DNA from: Elymus sibiricus
Taxonomy: Eukaryota; Streptophyta; Magnoliopsida; Poales; Poaceae
Direction: 5' to 3'
DNA length: 64,000 bases
Assembly: GCA_039707655.1 (NCBI GenBank)
Contig: CM077674.1
Coordinates: forward strand, 237,313,904-237,377,903
Shown: positions 58,263 to 64,000 of the stretch, one piece after another
Layout of the letters: every line of letters begins with the position of its first letter
How positions within the stretch are numbered: the stretch's first letter is position 1
Translations under genes and position numbers: made by a program
Notes under the pieces: generated by a model
The model's input: only the letters and a program-made list of their open reading frames with translations
Told to the model about the DNA's origin: nothing
The model's database searches: none

Positions 58263-59096
58263 CTACATCACAAAGACCACTTTGTCCACTTGGGAGCCGT
58301 TATTTTCATCAAACTCCACATTACACGTCTCCTCAATGAGTCCATTGGACTTGTTAAGAACATGGTAAGCATGAGAGTTTGTAGAATAACCAACAAATAT
58401 GGCCTCTTGAGCTCTAGGTTCAAATTTAGACAAGCGAGCACCTTTCTTCGGAATGAAACACTTACAACCAAACACCCGAAAGTACTTGAGTTTGGGCTTG
58501 CTACCGGAAAGTATCTCATATGGAGTGTTGTTCAAGACATTGTGGAGGTAGAGCCGATTGGATGCATGACATGCGGTGTTGATGGCTTCAGCCCAAAAGT
58601 TGTACGGAGATGTGAATTCTGCCATCATGGTCCTTGCCGCGTCCATCAAGGTCCGATTCTTCTCTCCGCTACACCATTTTGTTGATGGGTATATAGTGTG
58701 GAATATTGATGCTTGATCCCCTCATCACTAAGAAACTCATCCAAGGTGTAGTTCTTGAACTCGGTGCCGTTGTCGCTTATAATCATCAAAATCTTTGCAT
58801 TATGTTGACATTGAGCTTCATTTGCAAAGTCGATGACGGTTGTTGGGTCTCACTCTTCCTCTTGAAGAAATATACCCAAGTGTATCTTGAATAATCATCC
58901 ACAATCACCAAGCAATACTTTCTTCCTCCAAGACTATCAAATGATGGAGGCCAAAGAGATCCATGTGAAGGAGCTCCAAAGGCCTTTTTGAGTAGATAGT
59001 AGTCATGGGTGGGTGAGCCGTCTCATGTAACTTTCCTTTGATACAAGCACTACAAGCACGATCTTTGGCAAAACTAGCATTTGTTAGTCCAGACAT
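58263..59096 (-). pseudogene. Integrase of element F
   Basis: The zinc region ends with CSACIKGKLHE, followed by PLELLHMDLFG (first catalytic Asp). The frame then shifts. TLxDAARTMMAEFTSPYNFW and AINTACHASNRLYLHNVLN follow, with YFRVFGCKCFIPKKGARLSKFE near the end. All three core acidic motifs can be found but in different frames. Confidence 0.8.
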
Positions 59097-59208
59097 GGCC
59101 CTCCTTGAGAAGACTTTGCCAAGATCTCATATTGACATGGGCTAAATGGTGATGCCACAGCCACCCCACGCCAACTTTAACCATTAGGCAAGTCACGGTC
59201 TTAGTGGG

Positions 59209-59994
59209 TCACTCCAAAAAGTTAACCACATAGAGACCGTTTTCGACATGCCAAACAAAGGCTACTTTAAGAGTCTTGATCCACAAGAGGGCCACGGTAT
59301 CAAGATTGAAGAAAGTGGTAAAGCCCGTAGGTGCAAGTTGACGAATGGAAAGTAAATTGTATGCAAGGGTCTCAGCAAGCATGACCTTCTCAATGGATAA
59401 ATCTTGAGAAATGACAACCTTGACAAGACCCAATACCTTAGATGTTGACGCATCACCCCATTGGACATGGGTGGGCATAGATGGGATTGGTTGCATGTCC
59501 ACCAACAAGTCCTTAATTCCAGTCATATGATTTTTCGCTCCACTACCGAGCAACCATGACACTCCTTCCGAAGCAAATTCCTTGTTGGTGGCTTTTGCCA
59601 TGAGGCAATTGGCGATGAGGTTCTCGTTGGGGGTGCCGAAGAGAGACACCGGTGTTGGAGAAGAGGTGGCAATGGCCACGGAGGCCATGGCAAACTCTTC
59701 ACCACTTGCATCATCATAGTTGTACTCTTCTTGTGCCACCAACCCCTTTGGTGGAACTTTCTTCGAGAAGTTGTTCTTGTTGGGGAAGGACTTGGCCTTG
59801 TCTTTGCGGATAAGCTTGCCACCATTGTCTTTCCTCTTCCCGTAGGGGAAATCAACCATGAAGTGACTCACATAGCCACAATTGTAGCAAGTTCTCACAC
59901 GTTGCTTGACCTTGGAGCCACTTGAGTTGTTCTTGGAGAAGTCCGGCCTTGAGTTTCTCTTGTTGCCCCAAAATTGCCTTGATGCAAGAGCCAT
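59209..59994 (-). pseudogene. Gag end and protease of element F
   Basis: A 261-codon frame. The zinc knuckle reads CYNCGYVSHFMVDF, so the final cysteine of CCHC is phenylalanine. A lysine-rich part follows, then the protease motif SWLLGSGAKNHMTG, where the active aspartate is glycine (GGT at 59545-59547). Both changes should abolish function although the frame is open. Confidence 0.8.
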
Positions 59995-60145
59995 GTGCTT
60001 GTGGTAAGCATATTTGGTGTCTTCGGGGCAACTCTCCTCCTCTTCCTATTCTTCCTCTTCTTCTTCCGTAATGGCCTTGGACTTCAAAGCAAGGTTGGGC
60101 TTCTTTGACCGTTGAGCACGCGGTCGGTGGTCTTGATCAAGATAT

Positions 60146-61053
60146 TCATAGCAATGAATTCATCCAACACATCACTTGAAGACAAGGTGTGGAAGTCCGG
60201 TCTTTGACGGATGACAGAGAACATGGCCTTGTTGAACGACATGATGGCCTTGAGGAACTTGCGCTTGATACAAGTATCATCCGTATCCTTGCTCCCATGC
60301 TCTCAGAGTGAGACCGCGAGAGTAGACAAACTCCGATAGAGCTCAAGAGGATCTTCATCTTCAATCATTACAAAATCATCGGCCTCATCAAGTATCATCT
60401 CAAAGTTGGAGCGTTGAATGCTCGAGCCCCCCTGTACAAAGGGGTAATATGTTCCCATGCATCTTAAGCACGAGTGAATGGACGCAAGTGTGCAAGCTCC
60501 TTGGGAGGCATAGCGGATTAAAGAATGAATAAAGTGGAGTGGTTGAATTGATTGTCCGCTTCTTCTCTTGGAGTGAGGCTATTTGGATCATGCGGGTAAT
60601 AGCCTTGCTTGATGATTCTCCAAAGGTGAGTTGTCCTATGATTCAAATTAGACTTGGTATGAAAAACCCAATTAGGAAAATCATTTAGCACAAGCTCAGG
60701 AGGTGGACCAGGTGGTTTATATGCGGTGAGGGGACCGGTCCTCCATAGACCGGGGGAGGGGCTACCGTGGCATAGGTGCCCATCCCATTCTTTCCTTGAG
60801 GCAAGGTGGCCTTATGACTACTAGCTCCCTCCTTACTGGAGTTGGCATCCGACTCCGAGGAAGTGGGTTTAGCCACTTGCAATGGGCCGGTCGAAACTTT
60901 GAGACCATCAAGGAATTCTTTAAACAAGGATTTGACCTTGGTCGTCACGGAGGTTCTAAGTGAAGCCATAGCTTCATTTAACTCCTCACGCGTGACCGCG
61001 GCCACCCCCTCGGCCATGGGTAAGTTCCTCACCTGTTCCCCATCGCTAGCCAT
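60146..61053 (-). pseudogene. Gag N-terminal and central part of element F
   Basis: Gag likely began at MASDGEQVRNLPMAEGVAAV (61053), 24 codons before a well-read block EELNEAMASLRTSVTTKVKSL. A proline-rich piece ends in a stop at 60685, and the capsid part to 60146 is readable only in pieces. Broken by several shifts. Confidence 0.65.
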
Positions 61054-61076
61054 ACTCTTTTGGCGGTTAAGCCGAC

Positions 61077-61093
61077 GAGGCTCTGATACCAAT
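61077..61093 (-). other. Primer-binding site of element F
   Basis: On minus ATTGGTATCAGAGCCTC follows the LTR end and matches the initiator tRNA-Met complement exactly over TGGTATCAGAGC. Confidence 0.85.
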
Positions 61094-62607
61094 TGAAAGG
61101 ATCGATATGGTTGACTAGGGAGGGGTGAATAGGCAACTACCATTTTTTTAGCTTTTCTTAAGAAATTAGGTTTAGCAACAAATAGGTTGTCTAGATATGC
61201 AACTAGGTGAACAACCTATAAGATGCTAACAACAACAACACAAGCAAGCAAGCAAGGGACACAACACAACAATAGCTTACACAAAGTAAAGGTAAGAGAT
61301 AACCACAAGTGGAGTCGATGGAGACGACGATGTGTTACCGAAGTTCCCTCCCTTTGAGGGGAGGTACGTCTCCGTTGGAGCGGTGTGGAGGCACAATGCT
61401 CCCCAAGAAGCCACTAGGGCCACTGTATTCTCCTCATGCCCTCGCACAATGCAAGATGCCATGATTCCACAAGTGGTTCACTTGAAGGTGGTGACCGAAC
61501 CTTTACAAACAAGGCTGGGGCTCTCTCCACAACCGGATTGGAGGCTCAAAACACCACCACGAAGCTTCAACACAATGGAATGTGGCTCTGAGGTGACCTC
61601 TTCCCTTTAGGGTGCTCAAACACCCAAGAGTAACAAGATCCGCGAAGGATTAGTGAGGGGATCAAATATCCTTTGGTGGAACTGTAGATCGGGGCCCTCT
61701 CAAGCAAACCCTAGAGAATCAACAAGTTCTGATGGCTAGGGAGAGAGATCGGGAGAAAATGAGCTTCAGGATGCAACAATGGAACTTGGGGATAAGAGGT
61801 AGGTCTTCTTGGGGAAGAAGACCCCCTATATATAGTGGGGGGATCCAACCGTTTTCTGCCCTCTGCCTGCAGCCAAGCGGTACTATCGCTCCTAGGAGCA
61901 GTACAACCGCTTAGGCGGTACTACCAAACGCTGCACAGGGTTACAAAAATACGAGCGGTAGTACTGCCAGAGTGGTACTACTGTCACCCCCAGCGGTACT
62001 ACCGCATAGGGACCCTCGCACAGGTGAGGCGGCGGTGGTAGGAGAAACTAGCACGGCAGTGCTAGTGCCGTTCTACTTCCACTTTAGGGTATTTTGGAAA
62101 TAGAAAGTAGCACGCCCCAGAACATCCAAGCGGTACATGCACCGTTAGTAGGAGCGGTAGTACTGCATAAGCGGTACTACCGTCCTGCTACCGACTAAGG
62201 TACAAAGGCAATAGAGAGTTGCACGTTCTTGGAAACCCCAAGTGGTACTAGTACGGTAGTGCCCAGTGGTACTACCGCTTGTGTGCTACCAAAAGTTCCA
62301 CAGAAAACAGAGAGATGGCTCAGAGTTGCGGAAAGGGAATTGCGGGTGCAAATGAGTCAGTGTACGTGTTGATTCCACCCATACCTTTCCAATGTGAATC
62401 CCCTCTATATAGTACGGTTTTCCTATGACTCAATTATATCGAAAAAGAAACGCCGGAAAGAAACCGTCTTTTGTTCATATCACCTGAGGGGATAAAATCA
62501 TCTCGTGCCATATAATAGTATATCTGAAATGCTTAATGCACACGGTTAGTCCACAAACGCATTGTCATCAAGCACCAAAACCACTAAGGGAGAAATATGC
62601 CCTAACA
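61094..62607 (-). repeat. 5' LTR of element F (1514 bp)
   Basis: On minus it runs TGTTAGGGCATATTTCTCCC to ATCGATCCTTTCA. It borders the primer-binding site. Outside the left half it contains a cluster of short palindromic words (61870-62285). Confidence 0.85.
61870..62285. repeat. Cluster of GCGGTACTACCGC-type imperfect palindromes
   Basis: About ten copies of AGCGGTA(C/G)TACCGC or a half of it occur in 415 bases, in both orientations. The word is close to its own complement. It lies in the LTR of F, downstream of the likely transcript start on minus. Confidence 0.8.
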
Positions 62608-63381
62608 ATACCCCTCTGATCCTGAACATGAACATGATTTGTGAGTAGTTACTTTTGTTCTTGAGGACATGGGAGAAGTCTTGTTATAAGTAATCATGTG
62701 ACGTTGGTATTCGTTCAATATTTTGATGGTGTGTTTGTTACTATTCCTTTAGTGGTGTTATGTGAACGTCGACTACATGACACTTCACCATATTTGGGCC
62801 TAAATGAAAGCATTGTGGTGTTTTAAGTAAATGGTGGGTTGTGAGAGTGACAGAAGCTTAAACCCTAGTTTATGCGTTATACCGTAAGGGACTGATTTGG
62901 ATCCATATGTTTCATGCTATGGTTAGATTTATCTTAATTCTTCTTTCGTAGTTGCGGATGCTTGCGAGAGGGGGTAATCATAAGTGGGTTGCTTGTTCAA
63001 GTAAGAACAACACCCTTGCACCGGTCCACCCACATATCAAATTATGAAAGTAATGAATGCAAATCAACTAAACATGATGAACGTGACTAGACAAGAATTC
63101 CCATGTGTCCTCGAGAATGTTTTGCTTGATATAAGAGAACTTTCCGGCTTGTCCTTTGTTATAAAAAGGATTGGTCCACCTTGCTGCACTATTGTTACTA
63201 TTGTCACTTGTTACTTCTTACGAAGTACCTTGCTACAAAACTATCTGGTACCGCTCCTTTCAGTACTTGCAGAGAATACCTTGCTGAAAACCGCTTGTCA
63301 CTTCCTTCTGCTCCTCATAGGGTTCGACACTCTTACTTATCGAAAGGACTACTATTGATCTCCTATACTTGTGGGTCATCA
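62608..63381 (+). repeat. 3' half of an Athila-type LTR
   Basis: It shares its last part with the solo LTR at 40762-42278 (inverted), for example TTCAGTACTTGCAGA, GCTGAAAACC and the end CTTGTGGGTCATCA. The first half is missing; F inserted into it and its left side was deleted. No primer-binding site follows at 63382, so it is a 3' or solo LTR. Confidence 0.75.
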
Positions 63382-64000
63382 TAGATAACTAAGGTTTATC
63401 GAACCAGGAGGTGTTCTTCCAGCAAACAAAGTCACTGGTGCCTGCACGCAAACTTGTCCCCAACACATTAAGGTTGTCAAGCTTCTTGTCCTGCTAGTTA
63501 CAAGGTTAAATTTCATGGAGTGGTAGGAATTTATAGATAGATAAAATGGTACAACAAAGAATAGTAGTTTTGTAGAAGTTTTCAGTAATGGAGAATAGAC
63601 CGAGGGGGGCATAGGTTCATTAGTGGCATCTCTCATAAGCATAACATTGTAGTGTGGTGAACAAATTACAGTTGGGAAGTGATTAAATTACAATATTTAT
63701 ATTTATGAGTTATGACTATGATCATTCATGGTATAATCGCATATTGGCAGTATGTCCTTGATATGTAGACTGTTATCCAACTGCATCTACAACAAATAAT
63801 CCACCCCAAGACCGCTATCCAGCATGCATCTCAAATTATTAAGTTCATGACAAAAGAGCATTGCAATAAAAATATGGCATAACAGAACTAGTAAAAATAT
63901 CAAGCAATATGACAAGAAACCATCATTCCATCCTTAGTGGCAACAATACAATGCGTGTCTTTTCCCTTTCTATCACTTGGATATACCTTACCGTGAGATT
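63382..64000. other. Unassigned AT-rich sequence, probably another transposon interior
   Basis: No open frame with a motif and no internal repeat. Phrases such as CCGCTATCCAGCATGCATCT look familiar from non-coding parts of Triticeae gypsy elements, but I cannot place it. It begins with TAGAT next to the LTR end. Confidence 0.4.

Larger units (their letters stand above)
57443..62607 (-). mobile_element. Element F: 5' part of a SIRE/Maximus-type copia element
   Basis: Read on minus: complete LTR, primer-binding site, Gag, protease, integrase and the first part of RT. It breaks off inside RT at 57443. The RT end, RNase H and 3' LTR are lost. Protein motifs are close to those of element C. All genes carry stops or shifts. 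Confidence 0.85.

Noticed and set aside
1..64000. tRNA, rRNA, organellar insert or bacterial operon
   Set aside because: No cloverleaf, rRNA core or Shine-Dalgarno-linked gene cluster was seen. tRNA-like words occur only as primer-binding sites next to LTRs.

Overview
The window is intergenic, repeat-packed DNA of a large-genome grass, most likely a Triticeae species (wheat, goatgrass or barley). The LTR ends, primer-binding sites and polyprotein motifs match retrotransposon families I know from wheat and barley. I found no intact host gene, tRNA, rRNA or bacterial-type feature. Nearly every base can be placed in a nested stack of LTR retrotransposons. Family names are from memory and tentative; element boundaries were read by eye from TG...CA ends, primer-binding sites, polypurine tracts and target-site duplications.

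Layout, left to right. (S) 1-3261: 3' end of an Athila-type gypsy element on +, with its 3' LTR. It sits inside (T1) 3262-7670, a minus-strand Tat-type gypsy element with 5' LTR, protease, reverse transcriptase (RT), RNase H and the start of integrase. T1 sits inside (C) 7671-24140, a minus-strand SIRE/Maximus-type copia element. C is also split at 10470-18672 by (A), a minus-strand Angela-clade copia element with a 936-codon integrase-RT-RNase H frame. C lies in (D) 24141-26536, a plus-strand gypsy gag-protease fragment. D is cut by (E) 26537-33452, a second minus-strand Tat element, which carries an antisense spliced accessory gene and a 192-bp tandem array. E is joined by deletion to (H) 33453-54484, a large non-coding LARD-like gypsy element with LTRs of about 3.9 kb. 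The 3' LTR of H holds a solo Athila LTR (40762-42278) and (B) 43487-53079, a complete but coding-dead copia element with a perfect 5-bp duplication. The right end (54485-64000) has LTR scraps, an Athila-type 3' end, a truncated copia (F, 57443-62607), another LTR end and 619 unassigned bases.

Dating by eye: the two LTRs of B differ at 14 sites in 2.15 kb (about 0.65%, near 0.25 My at 1.3e-8 per site per year). Those of A and H differ by about 3.4-3.7% in sampled stretches (about 1.3-1.4 My). This agrees with B lying inside H.

The most interesting part is element E. A gene lies between its pol remnant and 3' LTR, opposite to pol. It has a 71-bp GT-AG intron that joins two open frames exactly in phase, and one amber codon in about 591. 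Next to it is a six-unit array of about 192 bp. Second is the 3' region of C, which has a TATA box, an intron-like segment and a new start codon downstream of pol. Third is B, a recently moved element whose pol is unreadable.
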